64,000 nt of DNA from Heliopora coerulea (GCA_030142905.1 JASJOG010000256.1:35001-99000); one strand, 5' to 3'; counted from the first letter of the stretch, positions 1-11,625 are shown. Program-made: numbers and translations. Notes: generated by a model not told the origin, from the sequence alone.

Positions 1-1300
1 TATGAGAGGATGTATCAAAGAATACAAGGAATCGAAAAACATTCACCTTTTATAATCAAACTGTTTCTGCTCGAGTGCAAATAACTGGATAAACGGGAAC
101 ATATATCCTCCGATATTTTTACTCTGGTAAATTGTTTAAAATCAATTTGTCCAGCGCTTTTCTTCTACAACAAAGTCAAAAGCCTTTGAAGTTTAGTTTG
201 GCCCAATTTGGGGAAAAAAGTTAAGGTTTTTTGATGCAGTTAAACTTATTAGCTATTTTAACGTACCTTACGGTTTAATAGTTTGCACGTCATGTCATTT
301 GTATCTTGAATCAAGGTATAGGCTTCAAAAATACAACATAAAACACATGCGTGACGTGTATAATAAGTGGATTCACCAGAAAGACTTGAAAACTAATCGT
401 TCGCTGAAGAGTTAAAATTATCGATTGTTGTTATCGTATCTCTCGTAAACGACTACAATTAGGTACGATTGGAATGGTTGATTTTGGTTACCTCTACAAT
501 CATTAGGGTACAGTGTAGTCTTCCGACTGTTTCTAAGGGTATTTGCCTGGAAGAAGTGCTCAAAGTAGCTTTGGGCATGGGTGTTTAAGTCTAGGTTCGC
601 TGCCATAAACTACAAGGAAGAGCATGTATTATAATAATAATGTTCAAGATATATATATGTATTTACCCAAGACAATTTCGAAGTACCTACATCGACAAAA
701 CATTAGGTATGTTTGAAAGGAAATTAATAAAGAATGCTGTTAGACCTAATCTGTATACACGATGCGGTTATTATTCCTAATTGATATGATTCAGTCGCCT
801 GCGTTTTTAGGATGTATTCCTACGTTCATTAGCAAATCGTAAGAAGGAAGTCTGCTAATAAAAGTTAGGTTTATGAAATTAATTCCATGTAATTTCTCTT
901 CGCTTCCTGTCAAAGTTTCTGAGTACTTGTTCATTTTAGCAGGCAGTTGTAATCTTCGGTAAGATTACTTTGTAAGATTTTTGCACACTTTTCTCACTAG
1001 CTGCTAGACTCAAAACGCTTGGTGTAGTAACTAAGATTATATAGAACCAAGTTGTCGGCTAGTTGTCGGCTAAGATCATATAGAACCAAGTTGTCGGCTA
1101 GTCATGGTTTCGGTAGGATCTCGGAAGAACAGACGCTGATCTCATCTACATATACTTGCCGTTACGTATGAGAGCTCCCTACGAACATTGGGAAAAGGTC
1201 AGTTTGATTTAAACTTTGCTAACTTGTACAAACGGAAAATACCGGAAAATAAAGGTGATATCAAACGCACTTGAAAAGTAACTATTAAATTGATTAATTC
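1..1300. other. No gene recognised; small tandem duplication
   Basis: I see no convincing exon or RNA gene in this AT-rich stretch. The only structure is a tandem duplication at about 1033-1100, in which a unit of roughly 40 bp containing AGAACCAAGTTGTCGGCTAG occurs twice with small differences. The short open frames here have no recognisable domain. Confidence 0.5.
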
Positions 1301-1319
1301 CAATCTATGAAGGAGGAAC

Positions 1320-1920
1320 CAGGACTAATATGAAAAACTATAGACCCATATCTTATATCACTATTATATCCAAAATTATGGAGAAGCTGGTAAAAGTCGC
1401 CTACTCTTTTACTATCTGCAAGATAGTGATATGCTCACAATTTCTCAGCTTGGTTTTAGACCGAAACACTCAACCGTTTTTGCATTGTTCAAGATCGCCA
1501 ACCATGTAGAAGTTGGTATATCAAATTCTTGCATCGATTTGATTACAATAAAGTTAAATGAGGATCTAGGTAACCTTTTGGCCTGGACGACATCAAACAA
1601 ACTGATTTAAATAACAGGAATGCAGAATACAGGATTTTTGTATCCTATAAAAGACCAAATGAAATACATTATGATCCAGAATTAGACCAAGGTGGTTTTT
1701 CTGTTCAGAAAGTAAGAACTACTAAATCGCTCGGTGTAGTGATGGATGGGACGTTTACTTGGAATGAGCATAATTAACATGATTATCAAAAAAGTAAATA
1801 AGGGTCTCAATTTCTTCGGATGAATACACTTTATGCACTTTAGGTAGTCCGTATAAAATATCTGGTCTGGAACCTGTAAATTAGTTGACAAATTTATTCT
1901 AGTCATATTTTGAAAATGTG
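1320..1920 (+). pseudogene. LINE-type reverse transcriptase relic
   Basis: Interrupted reading frames on the plus strand resemble pieces of a non-LTR retrotransposon reverse transcriptase. The segment NYRPIS...SKIMEKLV lies near 1340-1395, QLGFRPKHSTV near 1445-1480, and LNEDLGNLLAWTTSNKL near 1555-1605. A later segment, TTKSLGVVMDGTFTWNEH, lies near 1710-1770. The spacing is shorter than in an intact LINE and the catalytic YADD block is missing, so this is an internally deleted and mutated copy. It is an inactive repeat, not a host gene. The family (CR1/Jockey-like) is judged only from these motifs. Confidence 0.55.
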
Positions 1921-2027
1921 TGAATTTGGAGATACCGCCAAAACTTATATATAGCATTAATAACAACATACCGTGGCTTCTACCTACGTCTCATATATGT
2001 CGAACTTGCACCTTAGCTCGCCATCTA

Positions 2028-2126
2028 AGATTTGGGAGCTCAATGGTTAGAGCATATCACCGGTCACCAGAAGGTTGCGAGTTTGATCTCCCATCTGGAG
2101 CTCAGAAATCGTATTTCTTAGGTTAG
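2028..2126 (+). repeat. tRNA-derived SINE fragment
   Basis: This has a tRNA-like head with an A-box-like stretch (GAGCTCAATGGTTAGAGC) and a decayed B-box (GAGTTTGATCTC), followed by CTGGAGCTCAGAAATCGT. The same SINE recurs near 33,242-33,480, where the B-box is better kept as GGGTTCGATCCC. It does not fold into a complete tRNA and so is read as a SINE, not a tRNA gene. Confidence 0.5.
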
Positions 2127-3566
2127 AGTTTGACAAACGCTTATCTGTCATTCATTCTAGTTATAGTTTATGAAACCTTATTCAGTCAAATTTCGATTAC
2201 TGCTGCGAGGACTGGGGTTGAGTTGATACTGCACTGAATGAAAAGAATGCATTGTTTACTAAGCAGAGGTGCATGCAAGAATAATAACCAAGTGTGGTTA
2301 CGAATATCGATCAATTGAATTATTGAACTCCCTAGAAATACAAAATCTTGTAACAAGAACAAATTACGAGTTGTCTAACTAACAACCTTAAAAGATTTGA
2401 CCAGATACTTGAGTACATAACAAGCCTAATTTAACTATCAACTTCCCAAACCAAATGCTAATTACCGGAAAATAGTTTTCAGCTATAAAGGTGCAATAGT
2501 CAGAAACAATCTTCAAAAAAAATGTAAGTTGTCTAAATCTGCAGAAAATTTTAAATTCGAACTAAAGGGTAACAATACTTCATGACCCAATTAATCATTT
2601 ATGTGAGAAATTAACTTTATATAGGCAGCTTGTAAATAGTAACTTTGGGTCTTTTTATGCACGGCCTGTTGGAAGATCAACTTAATTATTGTATATACGT
2701 AACCCTTGGCAAAATAATACCGTGCTTAAATACGGTTAAGTTTAAATGATAAAATAAAAGAAGAAAGTACATCCTCGACGTCGGTATCTCCATTCTGTCA
2801 AACGATGCTGTTAAAGACAGACAATGTGATGTCAAACACCTTATGACGAAAACGCTTGAACTCAATCAAGAACTATCTTCTCGTACGACTTGGATTAAAT
2901 CGTTTCCCTCCCTGACCACCTCCCTCACGCCAAGATAAACAAGATTGTCGGTCGTCATAACAAGAAACTTCGCGCACTTATCGAACTTAAAAGAATATCC
3001 GATAGGATGGATCATGGTAGATGAAAAAACCAGAATGAAACCTTTTAAACCTCACCGCACATCCCCTCTCAGACGAGTGAATAACCGTCTTAAAGCTAGG
3101 ATTAAAATATAAGCTTGCTACGGAGCCAAACCAATTTGAAATTATGTCTGTTGTTGATGACGTTTCGGATCAATTCTCTCGGCTGAATATTTAAAAAGGG
3201 ATGCTTTGTGGAAGATAAAGTTAAGTATTCTTTTCGTTGTTTTACACATAACTATATTGATTTTGACTTTAAAAATTATAAATCGACTGTTTATCCTACT
3301 TTTGTGGTCGATACCCAAAAACAATATCAAAAGCCCAAAGGGCAACCATGAGTCCGCGAAAAGCTTACAAATATTTCACGGGAGACTTGGTACAAATTTC
3401 ATGGTGAGTTCAACTTAAGGTAACGGCCTCGACAGAGGTGTAGTTCACCAGTATCATGCAATTTTACCATCTCAGTGTGTAATATACCGGTAATTGAGAT
3501 GAGCTACGCGTGAGATAAAAAAAACTGTGTAACCGAGAAACAAGAAGAGAAATAATAAAAACGAAG

Positions 3567-3591
3567 TGGAGGATGCGGGCATCGATCCCGC

Positions 3592-3623
<32 letters not shown>

Positions 3624-3639
3624 TTTGAGCTAATCCCCC
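3567..3639 (-). tRNA. tRNA-Ala (anticodon TGC)
   Basis: The reverse complement folds as a full 73-nt tRNA. The acceptor stem is GGGGGAT paired with ATCCTCC (one G-U pair), followed by discriminator A. The D-arm is GCTC...GAGC. The anticodon arm is CGCGC-TTTGCAT-GCGCG with anticodon TGC, and the T-arm is GCGGG-ATCGATG-CCCGC. The sequence closely resembles canonical metazoan tRNA-Ala, including the unusual T-loop ATCGATG found in animal tRNA-Ala(AGC). No intron is present. It should be transcribed by RNA polymerase III from its internal boxes. A PLE inverted repeat begins about 215 bp away. Confidence 0.9.
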
Positions 3640-3893
3640 GCGGTTGACGAAACAGGCCGTAAATAGAGAACTTAATGATAAACTTGTGAAATAAAGTAAA
3701 TGGTTTGAACCTGGGAGAATCGTGACAAACTTGTGCTGCAGCTTAAGCAAGTCAAGGCAGATACAACAAAGTTTAACCATGGCAAGCGAGGAGCCAGGTG
3801 GAATTCGTAGTTTTAGGATAAATATGAGTGCCCAGCATAAAACGCGGAATAAAGCCATAACAAGGATAAAGATAAAGTTTTATTAAGTGCACT

Positions 3894-3924
3894 AACGTTT
3901 CGTCGAATCACGCAACATTATCAG
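3894..3924 (-). ncRNA. Decayed hammerhead-ribozyme motif (PLE)
   Basis: On the minus strand the order is CTGATAA, a partly paired stem II segment, then GAAACGTT. The core should read CTGATGA, so the G-to-A change probably destroys activity. It sits at the 3' end of the left PLE arm. Confidence 0.4.
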
Positions 3925-4356
3925 AGTGGAGGTATAATTACAGTTTAGAACGAATAAATGGATAGCTAGAGGTATTATATTACAGGAAGTTATAATTAAG
4001 AATGCTAAAATAACGAAAGAGGAACAGACCTGAGATTGCCATTTAAAGACGATTTAAGTTTAGAGACTAAGAGGCTTTCTTTGATCAAAAGTTCAGAGGT
4101 TGAAGTGCCACTCTGCATCTCTTGAGGATTTCAAAACTCGTTCTTCTTGCACTTCAACCCCTGAACTTTTGATAAGAGAAAGCCCTCTTAATCTCTAAAC
4201 GTAAACCATATTTAAATGGTAATCTTAGCTTTGTCCCTATTTCCTTATTTTAGTATTTTTAACACTATTATTTCGTAATTTCGACTTATAACTTCCTGTC
4301 ATATGCTACCTCTGGCTATATATTTACTCACTGTAAACAGTAATTATACCTCCACT

Positions 4357-4387
4357 CTGATAATGTTGCGTGATGCGACGAAACGTT
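4357..4387 (+). ncRNA. Decayed hammerhead-ribozyme motif (PLE)
   Basis: This is the plus-strand counterpart in the right PLE arm: CTGATAA, a stem II of TGTTGCGTGATGCGAC, then GAAACGTT. It has the same core substitution as the left copy, so that change predates the inverted arrangement or was already present in the source element. Confidence 0.4.
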
Positions 4388-4440
4388 ATTGCCCTTAATA
4401 AAACTTTATCTTCATCCTTGTCATGGCTTTGTTCCGGGTT

Positions 4441-6193
4441 TCGTGCCGGGCACTCATACTTATCCTAAAAGGTTAACCATGTGCTTTGAGAAGTGCTAAA
4501 CCCAAACTGGTGTTCGAAGTGTTAGTCATGAATGGGATCAAAAAGGAGTGCTAACCTAGTTTAAGGTACATTATAAACTCATCAGACCATATTCTTTTGT
4601 TTTCCGTTAGTTATTAGTTTCGGGGTAATCAGCTAATTTTGAATACGGGCAATTCTGATTATTCAATGGAGCATTAAGGGGTTATCATTTTAAGTAAAGA
4701 CCAGTCTTTACTTAAAATAATAACCTCCTAATGAATTATTATTTTTGAAATAACCTCCTAGTAGGTTGAAAAGAATAGAACCCAGCTAATCTTGGAGATT
4801 ATCTTCATCCTAGTATCTCAGATCAGGCAACTTTTTGAGAATTTCGACACACTAAAATAACTAAACCATCAAAATATATATAATGTCATTCAATACGAAC
4901 ACCACCAGATCAACACGCTTAATTCTCAGACAATAAAGGTACTTGAAAACCCTCCCGTTGCCATTCATGCTTCTCTGCCCTTATTTACCATGGACATATT
5001 GAAGAAAGTTTGTGCCTTCAATTTATGTTCAAATTAGGATGGATTTATCACCGAGATTTTGGATTGAGGATTGAGAAAATTGGTCTCGGGTATTAAGCAC
5101 ATTTGCAAAATTTATTGTCGATACCAACTTTTCCCCGAATCCTGTCAATAGAGTCTGTAAAATTCTTTGTTAGGCCACGCGGACTGTCTTGTGGCTATGA
5201 AGACGCACACCAGATAATAGTGCGATTGGCTAATTCAGTACAATTAACTGAATAAACCACTCATTTATTAGCAAAAACAGGATGTCCTACTATTCAGGAC
5301 ATCCAGTGTGAGTATACTGAACCTTAAAAATCTTTTTATGTGGCCGGGTTAAGAAAAGTGATAGGATCTGGAGATGAGAATTCTCTTACCCAAGAAATAA
5401 AGTACTGTCACTTAAGTCGGTGACTATTTTTATAAATTGGAGCAGACCACCTCGAAATATAGTTTGGTATTATGTAAAGTTGTTTTTATAAGATACAGTA
5501 GAATAATAATATTAATCATAAAAGAGATACGAGACAAGATCCCCATTTCTTTCTATTCACTGAAGTGTTGTTTGTCTGGCCGCTAAGAAAAAGACGAAAG
5601 TGGAGAGAGCTTAGGTCAGTGGACATAAAGAAAGGGTTGAGTAATTTGGTTGTCGTTAATGTCCAGCATTTCTGAATTAAAGAATCTGTAACTCTTCCTA
5701 GATGGTGGCGACCATTTAGTATTTTACTTTTGCTAACTTCAAATGATTACTCTACTTCACCATCTCAATAAGTATTTCCAGGTGGTGGCGTACTTTAACT
5801 CTGGCCAAGGCCAGACGAATTTTCTCGACAACAGTTCAGGGATCCTTGCCGTCAGAAGAAATTTAAGCAAATTCAGTTTCTGTGAAGAATGAACTAAAGT
5901 ATAAAGACACTGTTGTGTTAAATCTCGTCTCACACCGCTCATCTAATTAATATTATACTGCAGCAGTGAAAACAGACGTTCACACTCTAAAATAGTACTT
6001 CATGGGACAATGTCTCCTCTGTTGCAAATATACTTCAACTAAAAAGTCAGATGATGTCAATTCAGAAAAAGAAAAGAATAATAAAATAATAAAACGCCTA
6101 CATAAAAAAATTCTTGGCAAATCTTTCTTCCAATACAGTACAAGTAATGATTAAAAGCTTTCTGATAATGAAAAATAGAAAAACGTGTCCCAG
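4441..6193. other. No gene recognised
   Basis: This is AT-rich, non-repetitive sequence. I found no exon with plausible splice sites and a recognisable domain, and no RNA gene. It lies downstream of the minus-strand SGNH-hydrolase exons and may include 3' untranslated sequence of that gene at its right end. Confidence 0.4.
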
Positions 6194-6612
6194 CTAAGGC
6201 TGTGACTCTATGGATTCCATCAAATCATTGAAAACTATTTCTGCCAATTTATCATATCCTTTGGGCTTCATATGAACGCCTGAAGGTTCCCAGAAGGCTT
6301 TACGGTCCTCAAGAGCCAACTGGTGAAGAGATAACCTCAAAGCAGCATCAGACAAGAAAGCTTTGTTTCCAGCTGCCTCCGCATATAATCGAAGCCTCTG
6401 GTTGATTGAAGTCCGTTTTTCCTTGACATCAGGGCAGGTTGTTCTTTCACAAAATATCTCAGGGATTGTGATGACCACTGATTTGGCTCCACGTGCATGT
6501 ACCACTTCGTGCATGATGATTATTTGGTCTGCAATTTTTTCAGCCGGACCCACGTCGAAAAAAATGTCATTCGTTCCGGCTAAGATGATAACCCAGTTGA
6601 ATGTTCTTCGCA
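6194..6612 (-). CDS. SGNH/GDSL hydrolase domain, terminal exon
   Basis: This last exon encodes the C-terminal two thirds of an SGNH-hydrolase (GDSL esterase) domain and ends in TAG at 6194-6196. The exon start follows a minus-strand acceptor (TTTACAG). It begins with two bases of a split codon, which matches the phase 1 donor of the exon at 7151. The block III motif GTNDI is present, with N as the oxyanion-hole residue, followed by alternating strands and helices (VVHARGAKSVVITIPE). The C-terminal block reads SGVHMKPKGYDKLA. The catalytic His is there, but the Asp normally three residues before it is Ser, so the triad may be incomplete. The family hydrolyses ester bonds, often in acyl or acetyl groups of lipids and glycans. 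The substrate here is unknown. Confidence 0.8.
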
Positions 6613-7150
6613 CTGTAAATATTAGAAATAGGTAGGAATAAGTGAAATAGATAAAACATGAAAACATGGGCGGCAACAAAAGGGGTGAGTTTTGGAGGTA
6701 GCGACCCCTTCCCTTTTTGCGGGAAATCTTATCCGTGCCATATTAGTCACAGACTTTTATTCTAATTTCCCTAGACCACGTAGAACTAATTCACTCGAAA
6801 TGATCAAAATCGCCCTGAACTGAGGTACCTTGATTCTGAAGTCGGAGCCCTGAAATTCGAAATTCCTACTTGTGCCCCTTGAAAATAGATCACTGGCATG
6901 AATATACGCATTTACTTAGCCTGGACATTCTTGAAAAGAATAAAGTCTCTGTCGTCCTTGCACATTAAATTTTAGTTCGTGTGGAGGGGAGTTAAGGCCG
7001 CAGAAGACTTCACACTGTGAAGATTTTAAGAGGCACCAAAAACAGAAAATAGCAAAAAATTTGGTTTGACTACATCTCAATCATCTAGGCTGAAGTTTAC
7101 AATGCTATCTCTCTCTAAAATACATTGAATCCAAGCATTATGATGCCTAC

Positions 7151-7357
7151 CAGTATTTAAATAATATGACAACCTGTACATCATATGATTAGACTTTTCA
7201 CCATTTTTCCCTGAAATTTCAACAACAAAACACCTATGATCGTCCTTATTTAACAATTCCATCAGTTCCTGCCCATATGGATGAAATTCCTTGCCACCAT
7301 TAAAATATCCGTTAGTGAGGCTATCGCCAAAAGATAATACACGAGAAGCCTCAACAC
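7151..7357 (-). CDS. SGNH/GDSL hydrolase domain, first domain exon
   Basis: This 207-nt exon is bounded by a polypyrimidine tract with a CAG acceptor and a GTAGGC donor, both phase 1. It encodes the start of the SGNH domain: VLSFGDSLTNGY carries the block I nucleophile Ser, and further on are the residues ISGKNGE and a helix ending MYRLSYYLNT. Spliced to the exon at 6194-6612 it gives an SGNH domain of about 207 residues, the usual size. Its 5' phase also fits the C-type lectin exon at 9108. I therefore infer that both domains belong to one protein. Confidence 0.75.
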
Positions 7358-7590
7358 CTGAAGAAAAAAAACGAAAGAGAAACAACATGGAACATGAATG
7401 GTAAAATAAGCGTAAAGAATCGGGTGCATTGATTCTATGCTTATGGGAGCTTGGAACTAATGATAGAGGTGTGCGAACTTTCGTCAAATCATGATCTAAA
7501 ACTGTTTCTGAATTCCGGCCAGAAGAAGATCGAACCCTGGGACTCTCTTGCCATTGAGATATTGATGTAATATTTGAAGGCCGACAATGA

Positions 7591-7689
7591 GGACTAGACC
7601 GGGTTTTCAAGTACGAAGAATTCGTTCTAGTCCGAGGCGAAGCCGAGGAATGGACCGAATTCCGAGTACTTGAAAACCCGGTCTAGTCC
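7591..7689. mobile_element. Short palindromic MITE
   Basis: Two 24-bp perfect inverted arms (left 7591-7614, right 7666-7689; outer bases GGACTAGACCGGG) enclose about 50 bp, so the whole unit can form a hairpin. It contains no coding capacity. No clear target duplication could be assigned. Confidence 0.5.
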
Positions 7690-9107
7690 GAATTGGAGGT
7701 CTTTGAATGACTTCTCAGAATCAACTAGTTTGTTGGCACAATGAATTAGTGTATTAGTAATGAGTGTATCGACGATTAAACTCATTGTGTAGAATTACAT
7801 TTTCAGTCCAAGGACTTGAACTGCTACTTCCAGTCCAAGGACTAGGAAAAACAGTTCAAGTCCTCTGCCCAATACTTCCATGGTATTTCAAGTTTGCTCA
7901 CGTGTTGCCATTCAGCGCGTCTGATTGAATGATATACTCATGAATTATTAAGGGTTTTGACAAGATATTGGAACAATTGGAAGGCGATGGTTAAAAATTC
8001 CAGTAAATCTGATTAATGGGAGTAGGTATGGCCAATTTCTCTTTCAGTAGCTTCCTCATGGTGTAAGATTTTATTAAGATTAATCTTCTATTCACTTTGA
8101 CTCTACTCAACAAACACAACACAACGAACGTTCCACCACACGAGCATCACGTTATATTGCGTAAAACAAATATAAACTCAAACATCCGGGTTTTGGACAG
8201 TTTTCCTAGACATGGCAACATGAAGAGAAAATTTTATGATTAACCTACACTGCTTAATTCAACACGCAAAGTTGACTTCAGCGGAGTTCGAACTTTCAAT
8301 TTTGGATTTTTGGATCGCTGCTTGATCAGTTCAGCTATCAAATCAAATGGGAACAGTATGCCTGGTTTTTAACATATTAAGATCACAAGAGATTCTCCAA
8401 ACAACTTAATGCTCAACCATGACTATGTGCAGGGTTTAAATTCTAACAGTGTTTGGAAACTCTGTACATCCTCACGGATACGTGGTAACTTTGACATCAA
8501 CCACAAGAGCTCAGTATGAGAGTTTACCGAATGAGAATAATGATAGACAATCAAAATAAAATTGAAATTGAATACTTGACGCATTTAAGTCCAAAACTTC
8601 CTTTCAATTTTGTCGTGAACATGCATAATATATTCTTCTCGTTCGGTAAACTCCTTTACCGATGATGACCCGTGATTCCAGATAACCTGACAAGGCTTGT
8701 GGGAAGTTTTGCCTAAGCATACTTCGAACCCATGAAACTAAGTACACCAGTCAGGAGATCTCCCTACTCAGCAACAAAGCGTTTCAATTCGTCTATACCT
8801 TTCACATGGGTCACTTTCACAATTGATTTTTTGTAGCTCCTATTGTTAGAAACACCAACATGATCACCTTGTCTTTATCATTTGTGTTACCAGGATTGAA
8901 ATGAATATGCTGTATAAAGCCAAGACTAAAGGTCGGTTGCGACCAATTCTTTGAAAAATTCAATTAAAAAAGACGTGTAGGCCTTGTTAGAAGCCTCACA
9001 CAATAGCATCTAAATAATTTCTTTGGCGGAGGTGCCGCCAACATGGTTGCATATATCTTCGATTACCTACCAGCAAAGGTAAACGCTTCAGGTGTTGCGG
9101 TACCTAC
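7690..9107. other. Probable intron between lectin and SGNH exons
   Basis: If the lectin and SGNH exons are one gene, most of this stretch is intron. I see no additional exon. A tRNA-like, reverse-oriented B-box (GTTCGAACTCC) near 8285-8340 and a similar patch near 8700-8770 suggest decayed SINEs. Confidence 0.35.
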
Positions 9108-9476
9108 CTCTTTTTAACTCACACACGTAACTGCCTTGGACATCACAAGACATTTTTCTCAGGGATCCTTCATGTATTACGGCACAACTGTGAAAATCAG
9201 AATTTTTCCCGCTCTCTAAACTTTGACTCAAAGGTGTGTCGTCAATCCATTCCCATTTCTCATCTTTCTTTCGGAGTCCCACAAAATACGGACTATAATA
9301 TCGCCTTTTAGAAATAATTTTGTTTACAAGAAACGCCAGCACATCCTGTGATTTTGGCATCGCCATTTTGCCATTCCAGAGCGAGCATAAACGAGGAACG
9401 TCTGACCAGCGGCTTGCCCCCTCCACGAACAAGAAGCAAAATTGTTTGTACCTGTCCCAGTCTTCAGGGCAATAAT
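9108..9476 (-). CDS. C-type lectin-like domain exon
   Basis: This 369-nt exon is bounded by TTTCATAG (acceptor) and G|GTAGGT (donor), phase 1 on both sides. It holds a complete C-type lectin-like domain. The order is the typical opening CPEDWDRYKQFC, then RLCSLWNGKMAMPKSQDVLAFL, PYFVGLRKKDEKWEWIDDTPL, HSCAVI and CDVQGSYVCEL. Six cysteines in the usual places give the standard disulfides. The EPN/QPD and WND calcium-sugar motifs are not evident, so carbohydrate binding is uncertain. The domain implies a secreted or cell-surface protein. Its phase fits the SGNH exon at 7151 exactly. No signal-peptide exon was identified. Confidence 0.8.
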
Positions 9477-9695
9477 CTATGAAATCTAGGCAAAGTTCGT
9501 TATATTAACGTCTGATAAAAGATTAATAAGTTTAGTTAAATTTAAAGTAAATAAAGCAGAAGGATTGTAAACATGTCATCTACTTATAGGAATGTTTAAC
9601 AAATCTGCTCTATAAACAATTTATTTTACATATACAGGTGATTAAAGTTTTCCGAGCAAAAAGCTATGTATAACATATATATATATATATATATA

Positions 9696-10259
9696 CAGGA
9701 TGTCCCAAAAAAATGTATACACACTTTGAATGATTATAAATAGAATGTTTATTAAGACATATCTAAGTTTTATAACCCAAAATAAAGAAGACAAGTGTGG
9801 AATTTTTTGAGTTATCGCAGGTGTTCGAACTGATGACCGTTGTGGTCCAGGCACTGCTGACAACGCGGACAGATGGAATTCCAAACATTACGAATTATGA
9901 TCATTTCATTTGGTATTTGGGTGCATTCTCTTTCAATTGCTGCTCTCAACTCATTGATTGTTACAGGTTTTGTGCTACAAACCTTATCTTTGACGTATCC
10001 CCACAAAAAAAACTCCACAGGCATGAGGTCTGGTGAACCTGGGGGAATTCAATGCTATATCTTTACCCAATCCATCTGTTCGTCAGATTTTCGTAAGATA
10101 GGCTCTCATATCACGATGGTAGTGGAGAGGTGCTCCATCTTGCTGGAAATAAAACTCCTTATCTCCAAATTGCTCACGAACGCGTGGCATTTGAAAGAAA
10201 GTTTGTTATAGTGAGTTATAGCCACTCAAAGTGTGTATACATTTTTTTGGGACACCCTG
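9696..10259 (-). mobile_element. Internally deleted mariner-family transposon
   Basis: The element has terminal inverted repeats of about 28 bp (left starts CAGGATGTCCCAAAAAAATG; right is the near-complement) flanked by TA in AT microsatellite. Inside, the minus strand encodes the last part of a mariner-like transposase (WGYVKDKV, KPVTINELRAAIERECTQIP, CPRCQQCLDHNGHQFEH), interrupted upstream by stops. The catalytic domain is mostly missing. It is a non-autonomous relic about 0.56 kb long. Confidence 0.75.
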
Positions 10260-10332
10260 TATATATATGTATATATATATATATATATACATGTATATAT
10301 ATATATATATATATACATATATACATATATAA
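10260..10332. repeat. AT-rich microsatellite
   Basis: A (TA)n tract with occasional C or G adjoins the right end of the mariner relic. Similar (TA)n tracts lie at 9,678-9,695, 11,200-11,250, 11,278-11,302, 12,736-12,782, 13,494-13,537, 16,088-16,112 and 16,259-16,276. Confidence 0.8.
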
Positions 10333-10405
10333 TATTGAACTATAAATTTTGAATCTGATCTAAAATCTTAAAACGTTATTAAAACTTTAAAAAGACTAAA
10401 AGACT

Positions 10406-10438
10406 GAATTTTCGGGCTCTAACTGCGACCTTCATCAG
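10406..10438 (-). ncRNA. Hammerhead-ribozyme-like motif of a PLE
   Basis: On the minus strand an intact CTGATGA is followed by a weakly paired stem II segment and GAAAATTC, giving a self-complementary stem III (AATT) and a UUC cleavage triplet. It lies directly downstream of the PLE GIY-YIG coding remnant, in the same orientation. Hammerhead motifs are established components of PLE terminal repeats. Stem II pairing is poor, so activity is doubtful. Confidence 0.4.
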
Positions 10439-10460
10439 AGTTATTTACAATTTCGGCAAG

Positions 10461-11110
10461 TCAAGTTGGGCTATTCAACTGGTCTCTATGTGTCCCGAGG
10501 GATCTTAATAATGGTAAATATGGGCGTGGTAATTCTGCATGTTCATTAAACGAGTCCTCATTTAACACAGAATGTAAAGCTTCAAGAAAAATACGTTTAT
10601 GGTAGTTTGTCACCCCTCTCTCCAAAACTTTAACGTCTGTTGAGGTTACATGGTGTCCTGTTTTCTCTGCATGATCTTTTATTGCTGATTCGTTTCTCTT
10701 TCTCGCCCCTGGTTTATGTTCTAACCATCTGGAGTTCCATGACCTTTTTGTCTCACCAATATATGTAAATGGACAGGATTTACATTTAAATTTGTACACG
10801 ATGCCTTTAATCTGGTTTTCTGAGAGTCTTTCTTTAGGTCTTTGAAAAACATTTAACAATGTCTTCACCGGCTTAAATGTTGTTTTTATCCCGGCTTCAG
10901 CAAGGATTTGTTTGATTCTTTCTGAAGTACCTTTTATGTAGGGCAGACATGAAAAACCTCGGGGAGTAATATTTTGGTTCCGATGAACCTTGTTTTTTGG
11001 ACTACATACTTTTTTAATAAATGTCTTATTGTAACCGTTCAGTATCAGATCTTGTAAGACTTTTTCCTTTTCTTCTGCCTTTAAATTTTTGCATATACAG
11101 TCTTTTAGTC
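10461..11110 (-). pseudogene. Penelope-like element: RT end and GIY-YIG endonuclease
   Basis: The minus strand encodes the C-terminal part of a PLE polyprotein. The end of the reverse transcriptase (PYIKGTSERIKQILAEAGIKTTF) is followed by a GIY-YIG endonuclease with GIVYKFKCKSC, YIGETKRSWNSRWLEH and KDHAEKTGHHV. The GIY-YIG part (10,461-10,868) is open over 135 codons; upstream, near 11,110, the frame ends in stops. The 5' half including the RT catalytic site is absent. PLEs use this endonuclease to nick target DNA for primed reverse transcription. Confidence 0.75.
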
Positions 11111-11198
11111 TTTTTTAAGTTTTAATAACGTTTTAAGATTTTAGATCAGATTCAAAATTTATAGTTCAATATTATGTTTTCAACTGATCGCCCTAATA

Positions 11199-11252
<54 letters not shown>

Positions 11253-11300
11253 TATTAGGGCGATCAGTTGAAAACATCATATATATATATATATATATAT

Positions 11301-11625
11301 ATGATGAAAAGTTTGTTCTCAAGCTTTTTATCTCAGAAAACGTCTGAGCTCCCTAACGCGAATCGAACCCGTGTCTCCCGATTGCTGGTACGGTTGTTTT
11401 ACCACTAGACAACAGGGTCTCAGACGGCAAGCATGATGTTAATTAGAGGCATATCAATATTACGAACCAGGTCTCTAATTAACATCATGCTTGCCGTCTG
11501 AGACCCTATATTCTAGTGGTAAAACAACCGTACCGGCAATCGGGAGACACGGGTTCGATTCCTGTTGGGGAGCTCAGAAGTTTTTTGAGATAAAAAGCTT
11601 GAGAACAAACTTTTGATCATACATA
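11301..11625. repeat. Inverted pair of tRNA-derived SINE copies
   Basis: Two copies of one tRNA-like unit lie head to head around a centre near 11,440-11,480. Each has an A-box (CTAGTGGTAAAAC) and a B-box (GGGTTCGATTCC or its complement) and ends in a shared tail (CTCAAGCTTTTTATCTCA). The arms are nearly identical, so the whole unit can form a long hairpin. Some acceptor-stem bases look tRNA-Gly-like, but neither copy folds as a complete tRNA. Confidence 0.6.

Larger units (their letters stand above)
3855..4440. repeat. Head-to-head pair of Penelope-like element 3' ends
   Basis: Two copies of the same PLE tail lie in inverted orientation. The left copy reads on the minus strand and the right copy on the plus strand. 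Each carries a short coding remnant related to a PLE GIY-YIG tail (compare LLIRETLLIR at 29,460), followed by a decayed hammerhead-like motif and an AATAAAACTTTATC end. The arms are alignable over most of their length but differ by many substitutions and small indels. The join lies near 4,135-4,140. Inverted junctions are common for PLEs, so this looks like an old insertion product. Confidence 0.55.

Noticed and set aside
3472..3858. Open frame of 128 codons on the minus strand
   Set aside because: Its middle is a translation of the tRNA-Ala gene at 3,567-3,639; there is no protein domain.
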